From positions 4,216,001-4,280,000 of the forward strand of contig NZ_CP029642.1 in the NCBI RefSeq assembly GCF_003268655.1: a stretch of DNA of 64,000 nucleotides. The letters are read 5' to 3'. Made by a program: the position numbers and the translations under genes. This document shows positions 1 through 8,141 of this stretch, in pieces. Below the pieces are notes generated by a model. That model ran no database searches, was not told the DNA's origin, and worked only from the letters and a program-made list of their open reading frames with translations. This DNA is from Arthrobacter dokdonellae (GTDB lineage Bacteria > Actinomycetota > Actinomycetes > Actinomycetales > Micrococcaceae). The number at the start of each line of letters is the position of its first letter. Within the stretch, counting starts at the first letter, position 1.

Positions 1-1304
<1,304 letters not shown>

Positions 1305-1366
1305 TCACGCAAAGGCCCCGCGGCGTGACCGTGTCCGGTCCCGGGCGCGGGGCTTTCACAAAGTGG

Positions 1367-1663
1367 TTACTTTACGACGATGGCCAGCACGTCACGGGCC
1401 GAAAGCACCAGCAGCTCTTCGCCGCCGGTCTTTACTTCGGTTCCACCGTACTTGGAGTAGATGACGACGTCGCCGACGGCAACATCGATCGGGACGCGGT
1501 TGCCGTTGTCGTCAACGCGGCCGGGGCCCACTGCCACAACTTCGCCCTCCTGGGGCTTTTCCTTGGCAGTGTCCGGGATGACCAGCCCGGAAGCGGTGGT
1601 CTGCTCTGCTTCGAGCTGGCGGACAACAATACGATCCTCAAGAGGCTTAATAGAGACCGACAC
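1367..1663 (-). CDS. groS: 10 kDa co-chaperonin GroES
   Basis: Heptameric lid of the GroEL chamber. It has 98 residues, the normal family length. The N-terminal strand [16 protein letters not shown] sequence and the mobile loop with [14 protein letters not shown] are plain. The start is GTG at 1663 (V then SVSIKP), chosen because GGGGAGG lies just upstream and no ATG is available in frame. It is the first gene of the groES-groEL operon, and two HrcA-type CIRCE operators lie 120-190 bp upstream, so heat-shock derepression is expected. Confidence 0.98.
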   Translation of the reverse strand: MSVSIKPLEDRIVVRQLEAEQTTASGLVIPDTAKEKPQEGEVVAVGPGRVDDNGNRVPIDVAVGDVVIYSKYGGTEVKTGGEELLVLSARDVLAIVVK

Positions 1664-1782
1664 TCGGACCTCCCCTTCACATAACTAAATTCATGGATGG
1701 CTCAAGGACGCCTGACCTGTTGCGGGATCCCAACCGTCGTCGCGGTGCCGGTGATGACCCCCAGGACGAGCAGTCCAAGGTG

Positions 1783-1809
1783 TTAGCACCCTCGGGGTGA
1801 GAGTGCTAA
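1783..1809. promoter_or_regulatory. CIRCE operator (HrcA site), proximal copy
   Basis: TTAGCACCC, nine spacer bases, then GAGTGCTAA. This matches the CIRCE consensus (TTAGCACTC-N9-GAGTGCTAA) at 17 of 18 arm positions. It lies at or just after the expected transcription start of groES. HrcA repression through CIRCE is established for groESL in actinobacteria. Confidence 0.95.
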
Positions 1810-1813
1810 CCCG

Positions 1814-1843
1814 ACTCTATTGAATTGATTAGCACTCGGTCAA
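1814..1843 (-). promoter_or_regulatory. groES-groEL promoter, vegetative sigma type
   Basis: On the minus strand TTGACC (1843-1838) and TAGAGT (1819-1814) are separated by 18 bp. The -35 hexamer lies inside the distal CIRCE and the start point would fall at the edge of the proximal CIRCE, so HrcA bound at either site would block polymerase. Hexamers were read by eye; the start site is not measured. Confidence 0.75.
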
Positions 1844-1855
1844 GGCGAGTGCCAG
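1829..1855. promoter_or_regulatory. CIRCE operator, distal copy
   Basis: TTAGCACTC is a perfect left arm; after nine bases comes GAGTGCCAG, which matches seven of nine consensus positions. It covers the -35 element of the groES promoter. Two CIRCE copies in tandem suggest cooperative HrcA repression. Confidence 0.85.
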
Positions 1856-1967
1856 TAAACCTGGCTAAAAGTGCGACGGCGGAGGGCCGGGTTTCGCTTC
1901 CGGCGCACGGTGGGCGGCACTTGGCCGGGCAACGGGGCTGTTGCCGACGCGGCCCGGCGGTGCAAGC

Positions 1968-2858
1968 ATGGCTTGCATGACACCAGGCCACGCGCCCGTT
2001 CACGTCCGAGGGCTCACGAAGTCCTATGGGGGCGCCACCGCCGTCGACGGCATCAACTTTGAGATCAACGACGGCGAAACCTTTGCCCTGCTCGGCCCCA
2101 ACGGCGCCGGGAAAAGCACCACCATTGAAATCCTGGAGGGGTACCGGGACCGCAGCGGCGGGGAGGTGACCGTACTGGGCACCGACCCGCAGCGCGGCGG
2201 ACTGGCCTGGAAGGCGCAGCTGGGAATCGTGCTGCAGTCCAGCGGGGAGAGCGGCAACGTCACCGTGCGGGAGCAGCTGAAGCATTTTGCCGGCTACTAC
2301 CCGAACCCGCGCAACGTCGGTGAGGTCATGGAGGCGGTGGGCCTGGCGTCCCAGGCGAAGACCCGGATCAGCAAGCTGTCCGGCGGGCAGCGCCGCCGCG
2401 TGGACGTGGCGCTGGGCATCATCGGACGGCCCAGGCTGCTGTTCCTGGACGAGCCCACCACCGGCTTCGACCCGCAGGCACGGCACCAGTTTTGGGGGCT
2501 GGTCAACGGCCTCAAGGACGAAGGCACCACCATCCTGCTCACGACCCACTACCTGGACGAGGCCGCCACGCTGGCGGACCGCGCCGGCGTGATTGTGGGC
2601 GGAAGGCTCGTGGACATCGGCCCGATCGACCAGATCGGCGGGGCCGGCGCCAGGGTGCCGATCGTGCGGTGGCGGCAGGACGGCGTCGTACGTTCAGAGC
2701 GCACCAGCGCACCGTCCGCGCTCGCGGCACGGCTGTATGCCGAGGCCGGCCGCGAGGTCGAGGGTCTGGAAATCACCCGGCCCAGCCTGGAGGACATTTA
2801 CCTGGACCTGGTGGGCGCCCAGGCCGGCGCAGCGGACGACGTGGAGGGCGCGGCATGA
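1968..2858 (+). CDS. ABC transporter ATP-binding protein (DrrA-like exporter class)
   Basis: Nucleotide-binding subunit of a two-gene ABC-2 exporter at the cytoplasmic face of the membrane. With the ATG at 1968 it is 296 residues: Walker A GPNGAGKST at 43-51, Q-loop Gln90, signature LSGGQ at 137-141 and Walker B LLFLDE at 157-162. The C-terminal 80 residues are the extra domain common in drug/lipid exporter ATPases. The start is uncertain: TTG 1941 and ATG 1977 are also in frame and no strong ribosome-binding site decides. The stop overlaps the permease start (ATGA), so the pair is translationally coupled. Substrate cannot be read from sequence; antibiotic, lipid or polysaccharide export are all possible. 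Confidence 0.93.
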   Translation: MACMTPGHAPVHVRGLTKSYGGATAVDGINFEINDGETFALLGPNGAGKSTTIEILEGYRDRSGGEVTVLGTDPQRGGLAWKAQLGIVLQSSGESGNVTVREQLKHFAGYYPNPRNVGEVMEAVGLASQAKTRISKLSGGQRRRVDVALGIIGRPRLLFLDEPTTGFDPQARHQFWGLVNGLKDEGTTILLTTHYLDEAATLADRAGVIVGGRLVDIGPIDQIGGAGARVPIVRWRQDGVVRSERTSAPSALAARLYAEAGREVEGLEITRPSLEDIYLDLVGAQAGAADDVEGAA

Positions 2859-3667
2859 GGACGCTGCGCCTGGGATGGTCGCGCATCGGCTACGAGCTGC
2901 GGACGTATTTCCGCCAGGGCGACTCGGTGTTCTTCACCTTCCTGTTCCCGATCCTGATGCTCTCCGTGTTTGCCGTGGCGTTCAGCACCAGCCCGAACAT
3001 CGGCGCGGCGCCGGACGGCAGCGGCGGCATCACCTGGGCGGCGTTTTACGTCCCCGGCATGGTGGCCGCCGGCATGCTGCTCAGCGGCGTGCAGAACCTG
3101 GGCGTGGACATTGCCCAGGAGAAGGGCGACGGCACGCTCAAGCGCCTCGGCGGCACGCCCCTGCCGGTATTTTCCTACTTTTGCGGCAAAATCGGCATGG
3201 TCCTGGCCAGCTCCATCATGCAGGCGGCGCTGCTGCTGTTCGTGGCGCGCTTTGCGTTCAACGTGCCCATGCCCTCGGATGCCGGCAGGTGGTTCACGTT
3301 TGCCTGGGTGTTCCTCTTTGGCGTCATCACCAGCTGCGTGCTGGGCATTGCGCTCTCCGCCCTGCCGCGCACCGGCAAGTCCGCGACGGCGGTGGTCATC
3401 CCGATTGTGCTGCTGCTGCAGTTCATCTCCGGCGTCTACCTGAATTTTGCGCAACTGCCCGGCTGGCTGCAAAACGTGGCCAGCATCTTCCCGTTGAAGT
3501 GGATGGCGCAGGGCATGCGGGCGGTGTTCCTGCCGGAGTCCTTTGAAGCCATCGAGCCCGGCGGGGCGTGGAACCTGGACCAGGTGGCGCTGGTCATGGG
3601 CCTGTGGCTGGTGGTGGGATTGATCCTGTGCCGCATGACCTTCCGCTGGATCCGCAAGGACACCTGA
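2855..3667 (+). CDS. ABC-2 type transporter permease
   Basis: Membrane subunit of the exporter formed with the preceding ATPase. It has 270 residues, starting at the ATG that overlaps the ATPase stop. An open frame upstream to 2492 exists only because it overlaps the ATPase gene. About six hydrophobic segments are visible, beginning with VFFTFLFPILMLSVFAVAF after an amphipathic N-terminus and ending with LVMGLWLVVGLIL before RWIRKDT. The QEKGDGTLKRLGGTPL loop is the conserved cytoplasmic coupling region of ABC-2 permeases. Substrate unknown. Confidence 0.92.
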   Translation: MRTLRLGWSRIGYELRTYFRQGDSVFFTFLFPILMLSVFAVAFSTSPNIGAAPDGSGGITWAAFYVPGMVAAGMLLSGVQNLGVDIAQEKGDGTLKRLGGTPLPVFSYFCGKIGMVLASSIMQAALLLFVARFAFNVPMPSDAGRWFTFAWVFLFGVITSCVLGIALSALPRTGKSATAVVIPIVLLLQFISGVYLNFAQLPGWLQNVASIFPLKWMAQGMRAVFLPESFEAIEPGGAWNLDQVALVMGLWLVVGLILCRMTFRWIRKDT

Positions 3668-3734
3668 CCTTCCGGGCGGTTCCCGGCTTCCGGACGGTGC
3701 CCGGGGCAGCCGCCGCGGCCAGTAGGCTGGTTCC

Positions 3735-4970
3735 ATGGCCACCGACGCAATATCCCCGCTCCTGACCGTCGACGGCTGGGAACTTTTGTCCTCCCTTGGC
3801 CCGTACTCCGATGCCGGCTCGCTCAAGCTCAACGAGACCCTGCGGAAGGCCGGCCACTCCCCCGAACTCGTCGCCGCGGCCCTCACGCAATCCCGGCTCC
3901 GGGCCAGGGCGGAAGCCAAGTTTGGCGAGTTTGCCAGCCAGATGCTGTTCACCCAGGCCGGGCTGGAACAGGCGACCCGGCTGGGCATCGCCGCCCTCCA
4001 CGCGCAGCGGTTTACGACGGCGGGAATCACCTCCGTGGCCGACCTTGGCTGCGGCATCGGGGCGGACTCCCTGGCCATGGCCAGCCTGGACATCCACGTC
4101 ACGGCCGTGGAAATGGACGAGCTCACCGCCGCCTGCGCCACGGTGAACCTCATGCCGTTCCCGCAGGCCACGGTGGTGTGCGCCCAGGCGGAGGAGGTGG
4201 ACCTGGCCGGCGTCGGCGGCATCTGGCTGGACCCGGCCCGCCGCACCACCAGCACCTCCGGCACCACCCGCCTTTTTGACCCGGAGGCCTTCTCCCCCCC
4301 GCTGTCCTTCGTGGAAAAGCTGGCCGATTCGGGCAGGGCCGTGGGCGTGAAGATGGGCCCCGGCATCCCGCACGACGCCGTGCCGGCCACCGCGGAAGCC
4401 CAATGGGTTTCCGTCAACGGCGACGTCGTGGAGGCCGGCCTGTACTTCAACGCGCTCGCGCGCCCCGGCGTGCGCCGCGCCGCGCTGGTCATCGGCCCGC
4501 ACGGGACCGCGGAGCTGACCAGCGGCGCGGGCTACGACCCGGCCGCCCAGGACGTGGAGACCGGCCCCGTCTCCGGATACCTCTACGAGCCCGACGGCGC
4601 CGTGATCCGTGCCGGGCTGGTGGCCGAGCTGGCCCGCGCCATCGGCGCCCACCTGCTGGACCCGCACATCGCCTACCTGTGCGCGGATGAACCCGTCGAG
4701 ACGCCCTTCGCCCGCGCCTACAAGGTGCTGGAGGTCAGGCCGTTCAACGTCAAGGCGCTCAAAAGCTGGGTCAAGGCGAACCGGATCGGCGTCCTGGACA
4801 TCAAGAAGCGCGGCGTGTCCACCACGCCCGAGGAGCTGCGCCGGCAGCTGCTGACGGGCTCCGGGAAGGGTCCCAACAAGGCGACCCTAATCCTCACCAG
4901 GATCGGCGAGGAGAGGGTCGCGGTCGTGGTTGAGCCGTTTGGCCCGGTGGACGCCCCCCGCTCGCTCTAG
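3735..4970 (+). CDS. Class I SAM-dependent methyltransferase with THUMP-like C-terminal domain
   Basis: Predicted nucleic-acid or tRNA-directed methyltransferase of 411 residues. SAM-binding motif I, VADLGCGIGA, is at 101-110, followed by an acidic residue ending the next strand (VEMDE). IWLDPARR resembles the motif IV region where catalysis occurs. The C-terminal 110 residues (EVRPFNVKALKSW, GVLDIKKRGVS) match the THUMP-like domain family found in actinobacterial proteins of this length. The ATG is 67 bp after the ABC permease; co-transcription is possible but not shown. The exact RNA target is not known to me. Confidence 0.85.
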   Translation: MATDAISPLLTVDGWELLSSLGPYSDAGSLKLNETLRKAGHSPELVAAALTQSRLRARAEAKFGEFASQMLFTQAGLEQATRLGIAALHAQRFTTAGITSVADLGCGIGADSLAMASLDIHVTAVEMDELTAACATVNLMPFPQATVVCAQAEEVDLAGVGGIWLDPARRTTSTSGTTRLFDPEAFSPPLSFVEKLADSGRAVGVKMGPGIPHDAVPATAEAQWVSVNGDVVEAGLYFNALARPGVRRAALVIGPHGTAELTSGAGYDPAAQDVETGPVSGYLYEPDGAVIRAGLVAELARAIGAHLLDPHIAYLCADEPVETPFARAYKVLEVRPFNVKALKSWVKANRIGVLDIKKRGVSTTPEELRRQLLTGSGKGPNKATLILTRIGEERVAVVVEPFGPVDAPRSL

Positions 4971-4990
4971 CCGGTTCCCGCCCCACGCAC

Positions 4991-5073
4991 AGACGCTCCC
5001 GCAGATCCGGGGCGTTACTGCCAGACGCTCCTTCAGATCCGGGGCGTTATTGCCAGACGCTCCTTCATCCTGG
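4991..5073. repeat. 32-bp tandem repeat between convergent genes
   Basis: Two copies of a 32-bp unit (4991-5022 and 5023-5054, four differences or fewer), starting AGACGCTCC and ending GGGGCGTTA-TGCC, are followed by a partial third copy. Just downstream AGGAGCGT at 5077-5085 and 5110-5116 can pair with the ACGCTCCT of the units. The stretch 4971-5155 holds no gene; it is probably the shared transcription-end region of the methyltransferase and the convergent dehydrogenase. Confidence 0.7.
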
Positions 5074-5155
5074 TGCAGGAGCGTTGCTCGAAAAGCCCCC
5101 GGACGTGCAGGAGCGTCTCTTGATGGGACAGGCCGCGGCGGCGCCGGGCGTGGGA

Positions 5156-5968
5156 CTACTGCCGCGAGAAGGCTGACGCCTCCCGGACCAGCTCGGGGCT
5201 GGGCCGCACGCCGGTGTAGAGCACAAACTGCTCCTCAGCCTGGATCGCGATGACTTCCGCGCCGGTGATGACCCGCTTGCCGGCGGCCCGCGCCGCCTTG
5301 ACCAGGGGCGTTTCCGAGGGAAGGGCGACGACGTCAAACACCACCTGCGAGGCCGCCACCTGGGCGTCGTTGAAGGACTGGACGCCCTCATCCGGCCCGG
5401 ACATCCCCAGCGGCGTGACGTTGATGAGCAGCTGCGCCGTGGCCCCGTCCGCTTCCGGCAGCCAGGCGAAACTGTAGAGGCCGGCGAGCGCGCGGCCCGC
5501 TTCCTCGTTGCGGGCCACAATCGTGACGTCCGACAGCCCGGCGTCGCGCACGGCGGCCGCCACGGCCTTGGCCATACCGCCGGAGCCGCGCAGCAGGACG
5601 GAGGTGTCGGTGGGGATTTTGTGGGCGGCGAGCAGCCGGGCGATGGCCAGGTAGTCGGTGTTGTACGCGGTGAGAATGCCGCCGTCGTTCACGATCGTGT
5701 TGACGGAGTCGATGGCCGCGGCGGAGGCATCCATGGCGTCAACCATGGCAATCACGTCCTCCTTGTACGGCATGGACACGGCCGCGCCGCGAATCCCCAG
5801 CCCGCGGATGCCTGCCACGGCTTGGGCCAGGTCCGCCGGCGCGAAGGCCTTGTAGACGTAGTTCAGGCCCAGCGCGTCATAGAGGTAGTTATGGAATCGC
5901 GTGCCGATGTTGCTGGGCCGCGCGGCCAGGGAAATGCACAACGTCATGTCTTTATTCAGAATAGGCAC
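5156..5968 (-). CDS. Shikimate 5-dehydrogenase-like oxidoreductase
   Basis: NADP- or NAD-dependent dehydrogenase of the AroE superfamily, 270 residues. The likely catalytic pair is Lys69 (SMPYKED) and Asp105 (NTDY); the nucleotide-binding turn is RGSGGMA at 127-133. The N-terminus NKD-x-TLCISLAARPSN matches the Haemophilus HI0607-type shikimate dehydrogenase-like branch, which is distinct from the biosynthetic AroE. I chose GTG 5968 because that family begins with the ILNKD segment; ATG 5947 would remove it. It is divergent from the ligase-like gene at 6068, with a 99-bp shared control region. A physiological substrate is not established for this branch. Confidence 0.88.
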   Translation of the reverse strand: MPILNKDMTLCISLAARPSNIGTRFHNYLYDALGLNYVYKAFAPADLAQAVAGIRGLGIRGAAVSMPYKEDVIAMVDAMDASAAAIDSVNTIVNDGGILTAYNTDYLAIARLLAAHKIPTDTSVLLRGSGGMAKAVAAAVRDAGLSDVTIVARNEEAGRALAGLYSFAWLPEADGATAQLLINVTPLGMSGPDEGVQSFNDAQVAASQVVFDVVALPSETPLVKAARAAGKRVITGAEVIAIQAEEQFVLYTGVRPSPELVREASAFSRQ

Positions 5969-6067
5969 ACACCCATTGTGCCTGCATACCTGAACTACAA
6001 TCAGAATGCAGCCGGCACCCTTGCCGCATTGCAACACAATTCCACCAATGCCAAGGGGGCGTCCCTA

Positions 6068-7210
6068 GTGAAGATTGATTTCGCTAAATCTGAGCAGTCC
6101 ACTCTGGGCTTGGAGTGGGAAATCGCGCTGGTTGACCCGAAAACCGGCGAATTGGCCGCCCGCGCCGATGAAATGTTTGCGAACATCTCCGCGGCCCATC
6201 CGGACGCCATGGCCGGCGGCGAGCACCCGCACATCAAGGGCGAGATGCTCCAAAACACCGTGGAGTTGGTCACAGGGGTCAGCCACACCGTGGCGGAGGG
6301 CCTGGCGGACCTGCGCGGCAACCTGACCGTCCTCCGGGAGGCCGCCGGACCCTTGGGACTGGAACTGCTCAGCGCCGGCACCCACCCGTTCAGCAACCCG
6401 CGCACCCAGGCTGTCACCGACAAGGAACGGTACGCCAAGCTCGTTGACCGCACCCAGTGGTGGGGGAGCCAGATGCTCATCTACGGCGTGCACGTCCATG
6501 TCGGCCTGGACCATGTCTCCAAGGCCATGCCCGTCCTGGACGGGCTGGTCAACTACTTCCCCCACTTCCAGGCGCTCTCGGCGTCGTCCCCGTTCTGGAA
6601 TGGCGAAGACACCGGCTACGCCTCGCAGCGTGCCCTGATGTTCCAGCAGCTGCCCACGGCGGGCCTGCCGTTCCAGTTCCCGGACTGGGCCGCGTACGAA
6701 TCCTATGTGCAGGACATGTTTACCACGGGCGTCATTGACGCGGCCAATGAAATCCGCTGGGACATCCGCCCCGTGGCGAACCTGGGCACCATTGAGATGC
6801 GGATCTGCGACGGCATGTCCACGCTGGCGGAGATTGGCTCCATTGCCGCACTCACCCAGTGCCTCGTGGAGGACTTCTCCACAACCCTGGACGACGGCGG
6901 CACCATCCCCACCATGCCGCCGTGGCACGTGCAGGAAAACAAGTGGCGCGCCGCCCGCTACGGCATGGACGCCATCATCATCCTGGACGCCGCCGGCAAG
7001 GAACAGCTGGTCACCGACCACACGCTCGAACTGCTGAACAAGCTCGAACCCGTCGCCGCCCGCCTCGGCTGCGCCAAGGAACTGGCCGGCGTCGAGGACA
7101 TCATCACCGGCGGCGCCGGCTACCAGCGCCAGCGCCGCGTCGCGGCAGCGCACCAGGGCGACCTGCGCGCCGTCGTGCGTGAACTGGTGGCGGAGATGGC
7201 AGGGAACTGA
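6068..7210 (+). CDS. Glutamate-cysteine ligase family 2 (YbdK-like carboxylate-amine ligase)
   Basis: ATP-dependent carboxylate-amine ligase of the GCS2 family, 380 residues. The N-terminal TLGLEWEIALVDP motif and the YGVHVHVGL strand are typical, with HPHIKGEMLQNTVEL between them. The start is GTG at 6068, giving VKIDFAKS just before the conserved TLGLEWE; a longer open frame upstream is not needed. Family members in actinobacteria are usually annotated glutamate-cysteine ligase. Mycothiol rather than glutathione is the expected thiol here (mshA is in the window), so the true product may be a different gamma-glutamyl compound. Confidence 0.88.
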   Translation: MKIDFAKSEQSTLGLEWEIALVDPKTGELAARADEMFANISAAHPDAMAGGEHPHIKGEMLQNTVELVTGVSHTVAEGLADLRGNLTVLREAAGPLGLELLSAGTHPFSNPRTQAVTDKERYAKLVDRTQWWGSQMLIYGVHVHVGLDHVSKAMPVLDGLVNYFPHFQALSASSPFWNGEDTGYASQRALMFQQLPTAGLPFQFPDWAAYESYVQDMFTTGVIDAANEIRWDIRPVANLGTIEMRICDGMSTLAEIGSIAALTQCLVEDFSTTLDDGGTIPTMPPWHVQENKWRAARYGMDAIIILDAAGKEQLVTDHTLELLNKLEPVAARLGCAKELAGVEDIITGGAGYQRQRRVAAAHQGDLRAVVRELVAEMAGN

Positions 7211-7216
7211 CGCTCC

Positions 7217-7284
7217 CTCGTTGAGGTTCGAGATCACGACGCCCCAGGCGGAGCGCAGCGGTGATTATCTCGAACCTCAACGAG
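7217..7284. terminator. Long inverted repeat between convergent genes
   Basis: An 18-bp perfect inverted repeat, CTCGTTGAGGTTCGAGAT (7217-7234) and its complement (7267-7284), continues with a short inner stem (ATCAC/GTGAT) after a 2-base bulge. It lies between the ligase-like gene and the convergent tetR gene, so it can act as a bidirectional terminator. The absence of a T-run and the REP-like look also allow a repeat-element origin. The remaining bases up to 7343 hold nothing else I recognise. Confidence 0.65.
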
Positions 7285-7343
7285 CGGAGGGGTGGTGGTC
7301 TCGAACGCGCGGCGGCAGCCGGCATTGAGGCCGTTGACGCCCC

Positions 7344-7952
7344 CTACTCCGGCAGGACAAGCAACTCAAGGTAGTCGCGCAGGCACCCCGCCATGTCGAT
7401 GCGCTCCGGCGCCATGAGCCACTGCGTCTGGATGCCGTCCCACAGGGCAATCAGGCTGGCTGCGGCACGCTCGGGGTCAACGCCCGAGCGCAGCCGGCCC
7501 TCCGCCGCGAGCGCCGAAAACGCCCGCACGTAGCTGCGGCGCAGCCGTTCATAGCGCTCCGTGAAGTACTCCAGCCCGGGGTGGTTGTCCGTGACGGATT
7601 CGGCGCACAGCACCGTGTAGAGCTCGATGACGCCCGGCACCGTCTCGTTGAAGCGCGCCTGCCGCACCACGGCGTCGACCAGGGTTTCCTCCGGGTCGCC
7701 CGGGTTGCCGTCGCCGGTGACGGAATCCCGCCAGTGCAGCACTGCCAGCAGCAAATCACTTTTCGACGGGAAATAGTGCAGCAGGCTGGTCTGGCTCATC
7801 CCCACCCTGTCCGCCACGTCCTGCAGCGAGCCGCCGCGGTACCCGTGGGCGGCAAAGACCTCGTAGGCGGCTTGGACGATGCTCCCGCGGCGTTGTTTGG
7901 ACTTCGCGTAGGGTCCGCGCTTTGCCGGCCGCTGCGCTGATGAGGTGGTCAT
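7344..7952 (-). CDS. TetR-family transcriptional regulator
   Basis: DNA-binding repressor of 202 residues. The N-terminal helix-turn-helix runs over roughly residues 15-60, with GSLQDVADRVGMSQTSLLHYF as the turn and recognition helix, and the C-terminal half is a ligand-binding helical domain. It starts at ATG 7952, just downstream of a possible -35/-10 pair (TTGACG at 7994-7989). It is divergent from the beta-galactosidase gene, with a palindrome between the two, so control of that gene and of itself is likely. The inducer is unknown. Confidence 0.93.
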   Translation of the reverse strand: MTTSSAQRPAKRGPYAKSKQRRGSIVQAAYEVFAAHGYRGGSLQDVADRVGMSQTSLLHYFPSKSDLLLAVLHWRDSVTGDGNPGDPEETLVDAVVRQARFNETVPGVIELYTVLCAESVTDNHPGLEYFTERYERLRRSYVRAFSALAAEGRLRSGVDPERAAASLIALWDGIQTQWLMAPERIDMAGCLRDYLELLVLPE

Positions 7953-7992
7953 GGCATGCCAGCTTAGACCACGCGCCCGATCCATCGTCGTC

Positions 7993-8016
7993 AAATTCGA
8001 GTACCCGCTCAAATTT
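7993..8016. promoter_or_regulatory. Candidate TetR operator between tetR and the beta-galactosidase gene
   Basis: AAATTCGAG, six bases, then CTCAAATTT: nine-base arms with one mismatch. The site touches the putative -35 element of the tetR gene (TTGACG on the minus strand) and lies 126 bp before the beta-galactosidase start. Spacing and symmetry suit a TetR dimer. Inferred only from position and symmetry. Confidence 0.55.
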
Positions 8017-8141
8017 TGTGGTAGCTTCTTGTCCATTCCACAACCGGCGGAGTCCTGCCCTCCAACATTCCGCCCGCCATTGCCATTATCGTGCCGCAGC
8101 GCTGTTGGCGCGGCGGCCCCAGACGAAGGATCAGCCACGTG

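Noticed and set aside
2492..2854. N-terminal extension of the ABC permease
   Set aside because: It lies inside the ATPase gene in another frame; the ATGA overlap start is normal for this family.
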